Positions 12,526 through 24,335 of a DNA stretch of 64,000 bases are shown here, in pieces. Location: positions 17,443,911 to 17,507,910 of the forward strand of contig OZ034970.1 in assembly GCA_964030785.1 (NCBI GenBank). The letters are read 5' to 3'. Made by a program: the position numbers and the translations under genes. The notes beneath the pieces were generated by a model. That model worked only from the letters and a program-made list of their open reading frames with translations. It did not search any database and was not told where the DNA came from. Source of the stretch: Siderastrea siderea (lineage: Eukaryota; Cnidaria; Anthozoa; Scleractinia; Rhizangiidae). How positions within the stretch are numbered: the first letter of the stretch is position 1; each line of letters starts with the position of its first letter.

Positions 12526-12542
12526 ACTCGGTTGATAGGTAA

Positions 12543-12925
12543 CCTCTCTCACTGAAAATGTACTGAGAAGTACAGCGCGTTATTCCCGCCGTCTTGATAT
12601 ATTTCGTTTCGCAAAATACAATAAGCCAACTGGAAGTCACCAAACTCTTCGGGAAATTAATAATTTTTATGATTAATCATATTTTTGTGACACGAAAACA
12701 ACATTATTAACGAAAGGTGAAAAGAGTCCATTTCGCAAAAAAGCAATTGTAATAATATTACTACTTTGCGAAATAGATAAAGATCCGTCATTATCAAATA
12801 ACGATTACTGCCGAAACCATTGTTCTCGTTATCTCAAAATGCACTAAGAGGAATAGCGCGTTATTCCCGCCGTCTCCATAGATTTCGTTTCGTTTCGTTT
12901 CGCAAAATAGAAGAAGCCGTGTACA
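12543..12925. repeat. Diverged repeat pair around GCGCGTTATTCCCGCCGTCT
   Basis: The sequence around AGCGCGTTATTCCCGCCGTC followed by TTTCGTTTCGCAAAATA appears near 12573 and again near 12857. This indicates a duplicated repeat of about 90 bp. No gene is seen here. Confidence 0.55.
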
Positions 12926-13077
12926 GGCATACACGACTCTCTGGATGTTAATGCCAGGCACATTGTAGTGTCTTGTGCTTAATTAGTCTATCGCCAGCTG
13001 CATTTTATAAAGACATTCACATGAGTACTCGAGCTATGCGGAAAAAGCCGTAAAGTCGCCCCGGCCGCACCCCTTAG

Positions 13078-13564
13078 TTTGGGTAATTATTGTAGTTATA
13101 GCCGTCTGTTAAAAACAGACGCTATAAGTGAGAGATATAAGTAAATACTTTGTAAACGTCCTTTGATTGAATTTCTTGGTATTCATTTTGTTATTATATT
13201 TCGGTAACAGTAGTACGTCCTTAAAAACGAATAAACTGATGTTAGAACCAAATTCTAGTTGTTGCTGCCCCTTATATCCTCCAGTCCAGTTGTGGTTAGA
13301 TCTGTTGAGAGTGTTACGCCGGCTCTTTCCAGTGTCCCTTTGAGACTAATTTCCCCAAGAGTCGACAAAGTACGCTTTCACGTTCATTTCGAGTGGAAAA
13401 TCTGCTATTACACACACAAAGACACAGTCCTTTAAGGATAGTAGGATGGTACAACTTAATAAAATTCGAGTTTCAACTCGAGAGTTCATGTTTGAAGTGT
13501 ATGCTATATAGTGTATATAACATCTGTTTTTAACAGACAGCTATGACTACAATAATTACCCAAA
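13078..13564. mobile_element. MITE-like element with ~50-bp inverted ends
   Basis: The left arm (13078-13126) and right arm (13514-13564) are inverted copies with a few mismatches. Both contain GGGTAATTATTGTAGT and CTGTTAAAAACAGA, the latter itself palindromic. The interior (about 390 bp) has no ORF. A target duplication could not be assigned with confidence. Confidence 0.6.
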
Positions 13565-13650
13565 TAAAAGACAGAGTCCTTTGAGGATAGTAAAACTAAA
13601 TAAAATTCGAGTTTCAACCCGAGAGTTCATGTTAAAAGTGTATGCACGTT
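13422..13650. repeat. Direct repeat pair, ~80 bp
   Basis: The block CAGTCCTTTAAGGATAGTAG...AATAAAATTCGAGTTTCAAC starts near 13425. A close copy starts near 13573. One copy lies within the MITE-like element and the other just outside it. Confidence 0.6.
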
Positions 13651-16263
13651 ATGTAAGCAAGAGCAATCATACAACTGAAAGAAAACCACAGCTTCGGAGC
13701 CGAACCCATTAAGATAAATGAAAACTTAAACAAACTCTTCACCTAAAATAATACTTTCTAGTTTAGAAAGTAGCACTTAATGTCTGTCAAATTAAAACTC
13801 ATTCAGTTTCGGCTGAAACAATTGTTATTTACTACTGTAGCTTGTCTGCTTGGTTCTCCAGCCGTTTAGTGCGCCCGCGTTCCTTCGCGCACTCCACACC
13901 TGCTGGGAGAAAGATAAATCCAGACTCCCTCAAACGGCTGGAAATCGAGTCTACTCGTCTGCAGGCACTCTTGTGTTTTACCGACGGGGGCTAACAGCCC
14001 GGCTGGGGCTTAATGGGAACCGGCGATTTCCTCTACGCGTGATGCATTCTTGAAAAGAGTGTCACTCTGGGACGAGGAAGTAGTTTACCCTTAAAGAATA
14101 ACGCAATACATGAAAAGCAAAGCGATTGTTAAAAATATAGGTTTTTTAAAGCTAAATGCGGCTAAATGTAAACTTACATCGATAGGTAAGATAAGAATAA
14201 CTGTATTTTGTTGAGAGATTAATATCTACGGATAAATACCTTTTCAAAGACTATCTAGTTACTGCTAAATATTCCTAATTTTACCCCTTGGCATACAGGG
14301 GGACCCTGCCTTCTAACAGCCTGTGAATATCACCACCACTTTTGTGGCACAAATAAAAAAACGCAGTCACATTCTTGTTTCGTTGATGCGACAAACGACT
14401 GCACCCAAAAAATCGCTTATCCACAAATAAACACTTCCGCCACCATTTCATACTACTCGGTTCCTTTCAATGTGGTCTGTCTAGCTCTCAAAATTTCGCC
14501 ATTTTTTCGCCAGAATCTCTCCGAAAACATTTGTTGAAAGGGCTCCTAATTATAAACGCACTGGTTATAGGCCTACCAGTTTTGTAACTAAACAACACCC
14601 CGGATATACACCCCCATAGATATAAGCAAACCACATCTCCTAAAAGGCATTTTTTAAGTAACATTAAATCCAGCATCCATCCAGCGCTAAGATCGACTAA
14701 AGTAACAGTTAACTAACACGTACGATACTATGTAAGACAGGATGGATTTTTGTACGATTTTCCCTCGCATTTACGAAGGTTTCAACAAGAAATATCCCGT
14801 ACCCTTCAATTCACGTACGAAGGTAAGAAATAAGGCAACAAAGCAGATAACTATTATCCAGAAGATTGATTTCGCATAAAAACGAAGTCAGTCAGCATGT
14901 TAACAGTGCGACTGAGAAAATCGTGAACACTACGAATTATAGTTGGAATGCTCACTGTGCCGCGACCAATCAGACGTGCGATCAAACACGCGAAAACCAC
15001 AAAAGTAATTACCATTACGATTTGTGGCTTATTCTCCTCGTCTCTAGCTGATTGGTTTTCTTTCTGCACACAATTAAAATTCCAGAGATAATTCTGGTGT
15101 TCAAGACTTTCTAAGTTTTACTGCAAACGTAACTCTAACAGCATGCCTTTTAAACGATCATAACTAAACCAACAACTAGTACGTATGTAATCTAGCCAAT
15201 ATTATTAAAATTTGAAATAGTACTCTAACTAAATTCTATAAGTTATATTTAAATTCCAACTAATGGTAATTTATTACAACTACTGGTGTATTATTACATG
15301 CTATAACAAGGAAGACGCGTTAAAACGCCGTATTTTCGCCTTTTATTGGTTTTTAAAGTTTGGGTTGAGAAAGGCAAAGTTTTGACGTTAATTAAAGCGG
15401 CCATTTTATATCCGAAGAATTGACGTATAGACTTCTAAATATTGTTTCAGGGCCACTTGAGAAGCAATGGGAGAACGGTGGATGTAAAAGAGGAATGGCT
15501 TTGAGGAATGGCGGAACAACTTCTGACGCGAAAGTAAAAACAAAGCTGTGAAAGGCTAGCAAACAGACGTAAACGAACAAACTAAACAACCACAACAGCA
15601 ACAACAAAGAGACGTGCCAGCTCTTTTTTCGCGCCGTCCATGCGACACCACTTTGTGTGAAATTGCGGGCACAATTTATTGGTTTTTATGAAAATGTCGA
15701 ATACCTTCAGTAAAATGTAGTTCAATGAAGAATGAATTAATGAATATTTCTTTTTCAGGCCCTTTTTTAGCTAACTTAGTTGCTTAGAAACTGCGATGAT
15801 CTTCTCGTCAATTCCGGCTTTCTCCTGCAGTTCATATGAATTCATTTTATGTAAGAGATAAATACCGAGAACGGAGGTATTTATCTGACTTATTTCATGA
15901 TATTATTCATGAGGGATCTTTAAATAACGACCTTTTCTTCAAGAAGACAAATATCGGCTAATTAGTACACTCGCACGTTCATCGGATCTAGTCAGAGACA
16001 ATAAAAGCGACCTAATGTGGGATTTTTCACAGGACTGTGAGAAGATGTCTTGAGAATTTGTCAGCGGAAAGCGATAGACTTCTTTGTACTTTGATATTCC
16101 GCCGACTCCACAAGGGACCATGCATTGTATTTTCTTTGTTTCTCGGTTGATGTGTTCTATTATTGGTCTTTTCTTTTGATCTTGTTTACGAGTTTTTTTC
16201 GGTACACCAGGGCGGAACGAACGGCTTTCAAACAACTCATTCATTTGGTTATGCTTTGTCATT
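13651..16263. other. Non-coding, no gene seen
   Basis: The sequence is AT-rich with only short unsupported ORFs. The right end probably includes the promoter and 5' leader of the ORF at 16264. The long minus-strand frame at 15939-16670 is antisense to that ORF in its right part and has no domain. Confidence 0.5.
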
Positions 16264-16666
16264 ATGGACATCACGGACAGCGAAGAAGAGCTTTTCCTGA
16301 CCCAAAATAGTTTTTCGCAAGATATACTACAACCCAATTTTAGTTTGGGTTCTATTTTCGACCCAGTAGTAGGCAGTGATGAGCCTGCTCCAAGAAATTC
16401 GTGCGCGGAAGAATTAAGCAAAATAGTTTCTGAGGGAAGCTTCAAGGATAAACCGAAAGCGACACACAGGCAAATTTGCATAGTGGACGATGAAGAACTT
16501 AAGAAGAGGAAGGAATCTAGAATACCGCCAAATACAAGAGTAAACACATCGTGGGCAGTTCGTACTTGGGCTGAATGGGCGGAGGAGCGAAACGGAATGA
16601 TAGCAATCGAAGGCGAAAGTGGAGTTACACTTCCCCAAGTCAATCCTGACATTCTCAATATCACTA

Positions 16667-16700
<34 letters not shown>

Positions 16701-16890
16701 GGTCGTAGAAGTTCGTAAGAAAAAGGATCCAGGAAGCGTTTACCCGCCAAACACTCTTTACCAACTTTGCTGTGGTCTTCAGCGGCACATGCGAGAGAAC
16801 GATCGGCCTGACCTGAATGTTTTCACCGATCCCGCATTTAAACATTTTCTAGACTGTCTGGACGCCGAAATGAGGGATTTATCTGTATAA
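16264..16890 (+). CDS. KIAA1958/QRICH1/ZMYM-like protein, N-terminal region
   Basis: The 208-codon ORF has an acidic N-terminus (MDITDSEEE). It then has the block conserved in the KIAA1958/QRICH1/ZMYM2 group, genes derived from Crypton tyrosine recombinases: NTSWAVRTWAEWAEERN (94-110), LNYWLSKLVVEVRKK (139-153) and YPPNTLYQLCCGLQRHMR (160-177), with FLDCLDAEMRDL near the end. In relatives the chain continues through a DUF3504-type region after LDAEM+xL. Here it stops at once, inside a palindromic repeat. It is therefore an N-terminal exon with an unseen donor, a truncated gene, or a short standalone version. The role in relatives is nuclear or chromatin-associated and not well defined. Start chosen at the ATG before the acidic block. 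Confidence 0.7.
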
Positions 16891-16955
16891 ATCCCTGAAA
16901 GGAGGGATTTATACAGATAAATCCCTGAAAGGAGAGATTTATTCGGATAAATCCG
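16874..16955. repeat. Three near-palindromic 22-bp units separated by TGAAAGGA
   Basis: Unit 1 (16874-16895, GGGATTTATCTGTATAAATC plus CC) is a near-palindrome. Unit 2 (16904-16925) is its exact reverse complement. Unit 3 (16934-16955) is a diverged copy. The period is 30 bp. The first unit contains the stop codon of the ORF at 16264. Confidence 0.85.
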
Positions 16956-19900
16956 TTATTCATATTCATAAATTCAATTCATAAGCCCCGCTCTTCCCTG
17001 CTACATAATCAAGCCCTCCCCGGACTTTCAGTTAGTTAATATTCATCAGGGTTGTAAGTTAAATAAAGGTTGTTGAATAACAAAAGAAAATGTGTCAATC
17101 ATGAAATAATCACATATAAAACACTCTCTTAATTAAGTCACTGGACGTTTGAAGTAACGGTCAATATTTTAGTTCTTTTGTTTATTTCTTAAGCTATTGC
17201 TCACCAGTCCTGAGACGAAGAAAAGATGGAGTCTATTGTATCTAAATGTACGAATGCATTAAGGGGGATACTAAAGCCAAGGGCCGTATGTAGGTGAGAG
17301 AAAGGACTCGATAGCCAAAGGACGGAGTTCGCTGATTTTATTAGAGCATAATTAGACTTGTTGAGCATAAGTTAAACGCACTTTCCTTAGTAATCTTGAA
17401 TAAAAATTTGCTCAGGTAAAAGTGCTCATTGGTAACAAATGTTTGTCGCTTTACGCTCAAACGCTTTGAACGTTTGACAATTGGCAGAGCTTAGACCTTT
17501 AAATATACGTGAACAGCAGACGGCGGGAAGTATCGCCAAAAAGGCATTCTGCATGTCACTCCACACCCCGTGCTATACGCCATTCCTCAGCCTTTCCACT
17601 TTTTACCCTCACCGATAGGGGCAAGACTTGAATATCACCGATTGCCTCGCCACAGAGTAGAAAATGTTTGCTTAAAGAAGACATTAAGTTTGTAAGCAGC
17701 CACAAAATGTAAATGCTGTCTGTAAACTACTAGTAAGGTGAATATAAACTTGAATTCGCTAAGGTAATAAAATCTACAAAACTGCACGGGCAAACTCGGC
17801 CAAACAAATGTTTTCGAGCAACAAATTTCTTACGCTATCACAAGTCTAGATTTAAAAAAAAATGGCGGTCACTAAAAATTATCAAACTTAAAAGATTGTC
17901 CCTCTGTTTGCCCGATTTTCTGCAAAGCGTCTTTAAAATGTTACAAAACGATTAGAAAATCAAACTGAACAGACGTCCTTATTCCCTCCCAGTAGGGAGC
18001 TTAAGCACAGATGTTCGTGAGACACGGGTCCACGGCAAGCAGAAGTTCAATGTTTCCCTTTACATGCATTTGGCGCCATCACCTCTGTAATGTTAAGCAA
18101 CTGGACACCAAAACAACAGTTTTTCAAGCTTTGGTGAGGAGCAAAAACAAGCCAACAAAGGGAATTTTCAACTTCCGGTTGACGTCCATACTCAATAAGT
18201 TTCCTAATATCAATTCTCACAGCGCCTTCATCACCTGCCGCATTTCACATCAGAGAAAGTTCAAGCTCAAAATCTAATTGCTGATTATCCTTACTGTACA
18301 CTTACTTTCAGCCTTTTCTTTTAATATTTTCTTTTCCTAAAAAAAAAAAAAAGAAAAGAAAGAATGATCACATTAAATCAATTTTTAGGAAAATTCTTTT
18401 TTAAAATACTCAAAAATATGTAAGGGCCTAGTTCTTCCATATAACATGGGTGTTGTCCAGGGGGCAAACTTGAAAGGAAGGAATGTATTTTATACGCTCC
18501 ATGCCATTGGTGATGTTAAAAATTACGCACAATTTTGTTATTTCGGGTCTATTAGTAACTACTGACATCGAAGAAGTCTTGTACTCACTAAATTGGAGGG
18601 GGGAAGATAAGCAGACCCTTTGTCACTCTATTTGTTTCACATGCCTTACACCTCATGCAAATCAGTTTATGTCGTAAATTATTTAATGATTTGCATGCGG
18701 GAGTCCTAATTTTCTATGACAAATGTCCTTGACTATCATCCTAGGAGACCCAGGGGCAGCAAGTAGCGCGAGGGCAGGTCCAAAAAAAAGACGAAGTAAA
18801 GTAAAGAGCAAACGAAAAAGCCCCTGGGGACAACGTCTTACCGGACCAGTTCCAAACAGTCTTGTCATAGTCCAGTCAGTCGGTTAGCGTCAAAAATTAC
18901 GGAAATCGTGACAAATCGCGTAAAAGCACCAAATTTGGCATACACGTCCTTGAGGGCATATAAAACAAATTTAGAAGGGGTGCCACGTAATCCGGGTATC
19001 CGGGGGGCCACAGCACTCAAATTAATTTTCATTCGTGGTTACAGGAATCCCACGCTTATGAACAGACCACACACTGGCAAACTGAAAAGGATTTGATGGG
19101 CTTTTTTAACTGACCTTGTCAGCGAACGACAGAAAATGACAACAAACAGCCGTTAAAGTTTACAAGCCACATATCCTTGTATTTTCCGTTCCCTTTTCAC
19201 TAGCCTCGGTTGCCTGTGATCAAATACTTACAAACTGAATCGTTAAACTTACGATAACTGTCAGGCGAAAGAATAATTATTAGTCGACAAACAGTCCCAA
19301 ATCAGCAGCTCAAATCTCAAAGGAAACCGTTGCCTGCTAAAACTGTAAAAAAACATTGCTTATTTTGGGTTATTTTCGTCATAACTTCAGGAAAATGTAC
19401 GCCGACCCATTTAGGAGAAGGATAACTGAAAAAAACTGACTTTCGTTATTAATTGTTAACATCCTCAAGACAGTAAAAGCAAGTCGAGTTAAGGAAAAAT
19501 CAGGAAAATGTCAGGGAGTTTATTTAAGTCTTATTTTAAGTGTACTGTTGAGAAAAACATATCGGGAGAGACATTTTACGGCCACTGACATATCTGTGTT
19601 TACTTTAAACATCAGTTTAAATAAAAATACAGTGACTGACGAAACAAAATTGGTAACTTCTAGTTCAATCTGCCGCGAGCCATATGTCACCAGCGAGTAC
19701 CATCAGAAGCACGCGCGCTTGCTAAACTCTCTTTCACGGTAGTCAACCAGCTCCAGGAATTAGTCATCACTTTTCCCAGCACCTACGTTGTTCTTTCTTT
19801 TTTGTCTCGCAGTTCTAAATTCAGTACACTGCATCGGATACTTAAGATCGCTAATACCGATAACATTTTAATCGAATTCCTCCCTCTGGCAAAAAAAAAC

Positions 19901-22087
19901 ACGCCGAAGTCTGCAGAACAGGATTTCATTGTGTGTTTCAGGCGAGCGTTCTGCTGAAAAACGCGTAAAACGTTAATCAGGCTAAATTACCCGCGACTAT
20001 TACATCCCAAGGAGGGATCTAGTAGGTCCTGGTAGAAAAGGCCTAGATACGGCGACGAGCTCACCCTTATGTCCTAGAATAAGGAGGAATTAAATAATTT
20101 CCATCTTAAAGCTTCAGTGTTGGTCTTTTGGATAACGCATAGATCAGAGGGAACACTTACTGTAATAGGCCAGAGTCTTCTCTGACAACATTTCATCTGC
20201 TTCAAGATTAACGTAAAAAAACGCTCTTGCTTCGTTATTTATTTTTTTTACCATCACATCTATTTGTTTTTCCTCTAAATGTAGATAACAGCCTTAGCGG
20301 TTCACACCTACAACAGCCTCCAGACCTGTTAGGCAGGCTCCTATTTACACCAGAGAGGATGACAGATTAACCCATAAAATCCTCTTCTCCAGTTTGGTGA
20401 AAAATTCTGAAATTCGCCAGGTCGTTCCGACTAACTATGCCTTTTGATGCTTTTGTTGTCGAGCTTTGTCGGCCTTTATCTCTTATAACGATCGATCTCG
20501 AGATTTACAGTATGCGTGGCTGAGTGATCACAAATTGATTTATTGAATGTGTTAGTTTATTTGTAACACGTTTTTAGTTAGAAAAGAAATTTTCTCTCCC
20601 ACATATGTCTTTGACAAAAGAAAGCTTGAACTAAGACTTAAAATAAGCTGCTTGATCCGTTTGGGATAAGCTGAATTTTTTCCTTAATCCGGCTTATTTT
20701 TGTTGTCCACATCAAGGCCGTTAATCTATTTGACCACAGGATACCAGACTCATGAGCAGATCTTCTAGTGGGAAAATATACATAATATATGGATTTGATA
20801 TGGCAAGTAACTCCAATGACTGTTTAATATCATTTTTTTTCCGTTCGCTGATGAAACCAGTTAAAAAGTTCCCGAAAATAAGTCTATTTTGCCATTAGTG
20901 ATTTGTTAGTGAGCCTGGTTGTCCTGTGACCAAGTTATTGACAATAGATTTCCGCTCCACGACCCCCCGGATGCTCGGATCACGTCGCACCCCTTCTGCA
21001 TTTGTTTTATATGGTGTCAAGAATATGTGTGCCAAATTTGATGGCACACATATTGTTTCCTTAACTGGTTACCAGTTCTGGATCCCGATTGGGCAGAAAA
21101 AAAAAACACCGAGCAGCAAATCTCTGACTACGTAGACAGGTACAAATAACCACCATTTGTAATCCACGCTACATAATTTTACTAGACTTACATAAATTAT
21201 TAAAGAGTTCACTTAAATTTTGGTTAGCACAGACCTATTCTCCCCTTAACACCAAAACTTGAACTTGCAGCCAGTAATTTTCGTCAGGAAGAGAGCTTAT
21301 CCAGAACAATTGTCTTGTGTTGATTTATAATAGGCAATAAATGAATTCACCTACTATCACTTAGGCTGATTGCTACTCTTTCCCCGTTTGCATTGCTTGC
21401 TTGATCAACAGGGAAGTCGGACCTCCGGTAGTAAAAGCATTGGAGATGTTCCTTCAATTTGTTATAGAAACTCAAGCATATTTCCATCTTAGCTTTTTTT
21501 TATAAGTTTCGAGCAACTGGACAAAGGCGATCTTTAGGGCCCCGAATCAGAAGGCGCACGGGGATTGCAAACAGTAGTACGATGCGTTCGATCAGTACAA
21601 ATTTTCATTGTAGACTGTCATATTTTGAAGCAATGTTCCAAGAACTCTTAACCCCTCCAAAAAATAATCGTAGGAAAGTCGACCTCCCTTTAATAACCCC
21701 TTATCTGCATAATAAAAATAACCTGCTTGGGAATGCCCTATACAGCTTTATTATGATGGGTTATTGACCTCACAGTCCACTGTTAAGGATGAAATTTAAG
21801 GTAAAGAAGTAGAGGAATTGTTCGTTTGTGAAGGGGAAACAGAAAGAGATCTATTTTCCATCGCTGGACACGTTATACCTACCGTAAGAGAACAACCAGC
21901 AAGGAGCCTGGGCAGATGATACAAGAGCACATGAGCGATTCCCATCATGGTGTGGAGATTCAGAATCAGGCGGAGGAATGCCTCAAGGCTATTGATAGGA
22001 CTAAACTGTCCAAGAAGATTAAAGGGAACCTCCACTGTTATAACAAATTGACGTTAAATTGTTGGATATAAAGTCTAAATTCTAATT
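16956..22087. other. Long non-coding stretch, no gene seen
   Basis: This stretch has only short ORFs without recognisable domains. A small hairpin (ATATGTGTGCCAAATTTGATGG and its complement half) is visible at about 21024-21054. Nothing else could be supported. Confidence 0.5.
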
Positions 22088-22378
22088 CTTTTTTTAACAA
22101 GTGGAAAGAAAGTTTTAGTGTGCAAAAAAATTGATATGAATATCGCCTATTTTCGCTTTTTAATTTCCCGCGCGCCACCATTTTGAATTTTTATACGTCA
22201 AATGGTTGCCCCATTGTTTCAAACAAAAGAAAGTTGCTAATTGCTCACAATAGTAGCAACCGTTTGACGGGATAAAAATCCAAAATGGCGGAGCGCAGGA
22301 CATTAAAAAAGCGAAAATAGCCGATTTTCATATCCATTTTCGTGCACACTAAAACTTTCTTTTCACTTATTAAAAAAA
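22088..22378. mobile_element. Foldback MITE, ~115-bp inverted arms
   Basis: The left arm contains GAAAGAAAGTTTTAGTGTGC, TATTTTCGCTTTTTAAT and CCATTTTGAATTTTTAT. The right arm carries the same sequence inverted with scattered mismatches. Nearly the whole 290-bp element therefore folds on itself around a centre near 22235. It has no coding capacity. Confidence 0.75.
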
Positions 22379-22543
22379 ATAACCGTAAAACCGTAAGAAA
22401 AATCGCTCAGAACCGTAATCCCGCAAACCCCAATGTACCCCTCCGTTACAAAGCTTGAATTTGTATCAGTACCGGAGTAAAATAGTGACGAGGTCCTCTA
22501 GAAGATCAAAATTCCCCTTGAAATACTCAACACCTTAATTTTA

Positions 22544-22687
22544 GGCTTTACCTCGGTGTAAGAACCTGTGAAACTCACGGATGACGTAAAACAAAGGAAA
22601 CAAAAACATTTTAAACAATACCGTACAGAAAAACAAAAGCTAGCAAACAAAGAAAATCTTGTCAGGTTCTTACACCGAGGTAAACCC
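22544..22687. mobile_element. 144-bp MITE with hAT-like 8-bp target duplication
   Basis: Terminal inverted repeats of 25 bp (GGCTTTACCTCGGTGTAAGA on the left, one mismatch to the right end) are flanked on both sides by the perfect 8-bp duplication TAATTTTA (22536-22543 and 22688-22695). Eight-base duplications are typical of hAT-superfamily insertion. Confidence 0.85.
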
Positions 22688-22706
22688 TAATTTTAAGTCG
22701 GGATAG

Positions 22707-23084
22707 TTAGTCGTTGTAAACATGTTTACCTTTCCTTTGCTCTGACTTTGGCTTGCTTTTCTCCACTGCCTTCTTTGCTGCTTCAAAATTTGCTACCTTC
22801 AGAGCAAACATAGGTTCACTATCCAGTTGAGCGCTCATTTCTGGAAACCGTACAGCTTGGTGGTCTTCTGCTTTCTTTGCTGTGCAGGACTGCGTCAGGT
22901 TAGTGCGCCAGCGTTTTCCCTTGTCCTCATTCGAATGACGATCTGTCATTCGAAGTGCGAGGAGGTGCTCGTGACTTGCACATTTAGGGCAGGAACAGTT
23001 TGCACAAGGACAATTTCTTTTATGTCCTTTTAGCAGCTCGACTTGGCCGTGTAAGCGGCATTTACCACATGCCCTCCCCGACAT
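22707..23084 (-). CDS. DM-domain (DMRT/doublesex-type) protein, 125 aa
   Basis: From the ATG at 23084 the protein begins with a full DM zinc module. The ligand pattern is C6-x2-C9-x2-H12-x8-H21-x3-C25-x4-C30-x-C32-x2-C35, with the typical LLKGHKRNC core. DM domains are intertwined zinc modules that bind DNA in the minor groove; DMRT proteins are transcription factors. The rest (about 90 residues) is basic and low in hydrophobics, without a recognised DMA domain, so the chain is short for a DMRT factor. It is divergent from the DD34E transposase starting at 23322, with 237 bp between the starts. It could be a transposon accessory protein or a short intronless host gene. Confidence 0.7.
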   Translation of the reverse strand: MSGRACGKCRLHGQVELLKGHKRNCPCANCSCPKCASHEHLLALRMTDRHSNEDKGKRWRTNLTQSCTAKKAEDHQAVRFPEMSAQLDSEPMFALKVANFEAAKKAVEKSKPKSEQRKGKHVYND

Positions 23085-23321
23085 ACTAAACCAAATATGT
23101 GTGGTACACACGGTGCGACTGAATACAAACTGTTCAAAATCCCCAACGTGTAATCTTCACAATAAATTTTATTTGCATCTACGATATGTTGCACGTGCAA
23201 CACAAGTTTCATTGTCTTTTTTAATTGCCTCTAGCTCCCTCCATTGTTTGCTCTATACATTCACAAATACATTCGAGTATTTGTTTTTATATGATTCAAA
23301 ACATGACATTTAATTTTTAGA

Positions 23322-24335
23322 ATGTCGTGGCGTATAAACCAGAACCACGGTTGCTACCGTTTTGGAAGTTCTTACCCGACACAAAAAAGACTTCAGATCA
23401 TTGTGCCATTTTTGGAAACGTTGTCCATAGCTAACACGTCAAGAATTTGTCGGGTTTCCTACAATTGTGTAGACCAATATGTGCGATTATTTCAACAAAG
23501 GGCAACATTGATACCTTCGGTATGCAATAATGTGCGTCCAAGACAAATGACATGGTGGAAGGCAGCATATCTTGAAGCTCTTGTCAGAATGTACCCCACT
23601 CTCTACCTTCGTGAGCTGCAACAGATACTTGCGAGCGATTTCCATCTGGCTCCCGGCGATGTTCCATCCATAGCATCAATAGCGAAACTGTTCATAAGGC
23701 TCCGCATCACTCGAAAGAAATGCATTCACGTGGCTCAGGAAAGGATGACACCCTACAATCTCCATTGTCGTCAACTTTTTTTTCAATGGCGAAGGATTGT
23801 TGACCCAGCTAAAGTTTATTTTTTCGACGAGACACACTTTAATTGCGAGACTGATGAGCGTGAATATGGAAGGACAGACTCAGGATTTGCATGTCCGGTC
23901 CTTCGTCAGAAAAGCAGAGCACGAGCTGGAAAGTTTTCCACTCTCGGTGTTTGTGGATTTAACGAGGGAGTCTTGCAGGCAATTCCAGTTGAAGGAAATT
24001 TCACAGCAGATCTAATAACTGATGTAACAGAGAACCAAGTGCTGCCACTCTTGCCCGCGAACAGTTATTTGGTGGCTGATAATGCAAGTGTACATAATGA
24101 AATCGTATTATGCAGAATTTTAACTAGAAAGAACATTACTCTTGTTAAACTGCCAGGCTATAGTTATGATTTAAATCCCATCGAAATGGTCTTTGGACAA
24201 GCAAAAGCAATTGCTCGTTTCACCCCTGGCTTCTTGAAAGAAAATGCCGTGTTGGCAATTGTGAGCGCATTTGAACAAATCAGCCCTTTAAACGTAAGAC
24301 ACTTTTACCAACGATCTTGGAGAGTGCTTCTGTAG
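23322..24335 (+). CDS. IS630/Tc1-mariner-type DD34E transposase, intact ORF
   Basis: A 337-aa DDE transposase. The N-terminal ~140 residues form a helix-turn-helix region starting with a homeodomain-like part. The catalytic core shows D169 in YFFDETHF, D253 in LVADNASVHN and E288 in DLNPIEMVFG, with 34 residues between the last two (DD34E). The DLNPIE motif is the hallmark of IS630/Tc1-mariner enzymes, which cut and paste at TA sites. No stop or frameshift interrupts it. Inverted terminal repeats and a TA duplication were not found by eye, so the element boundaries are unknown. The gene is divergent from a DM-domain ORF. Confidence 0.85.
   Translation: MSWRINQNHGCYRFGSSYPTQKRLQIIVPFLETLSIANTSRICRVSYNCVDQYVRLFQQRATLIPSVCNNVRPRQMTWWKAAYLEALVRMYPTLYLRELQQILASDFHLAPGDVPSIASIAKLFIRLRITRKKCIHVAQERMTPYNLHCRQLFFQWRRIVDPAKVYFFDETHFNCETDEREYGRTDSGFACPVLRQKSRARAGKFSTLGVCGFNEGVLQAIPVEGNFTADLITDVTENQVLPLLPANSYLVADNASVHNEIVLCRILTRKNITLVKLPGYSYDLNPIEMVFGQAKAIARFTPGFLKENAVLAIVSAFEQISPLNVRHFYQRSWRVLL

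Noticed and set aside
15939..16670. 243-codon minus-strand frame
   Set aside because: Its right part is antisense to the KIAA1958-like ORF, and it shows no domain of its own.
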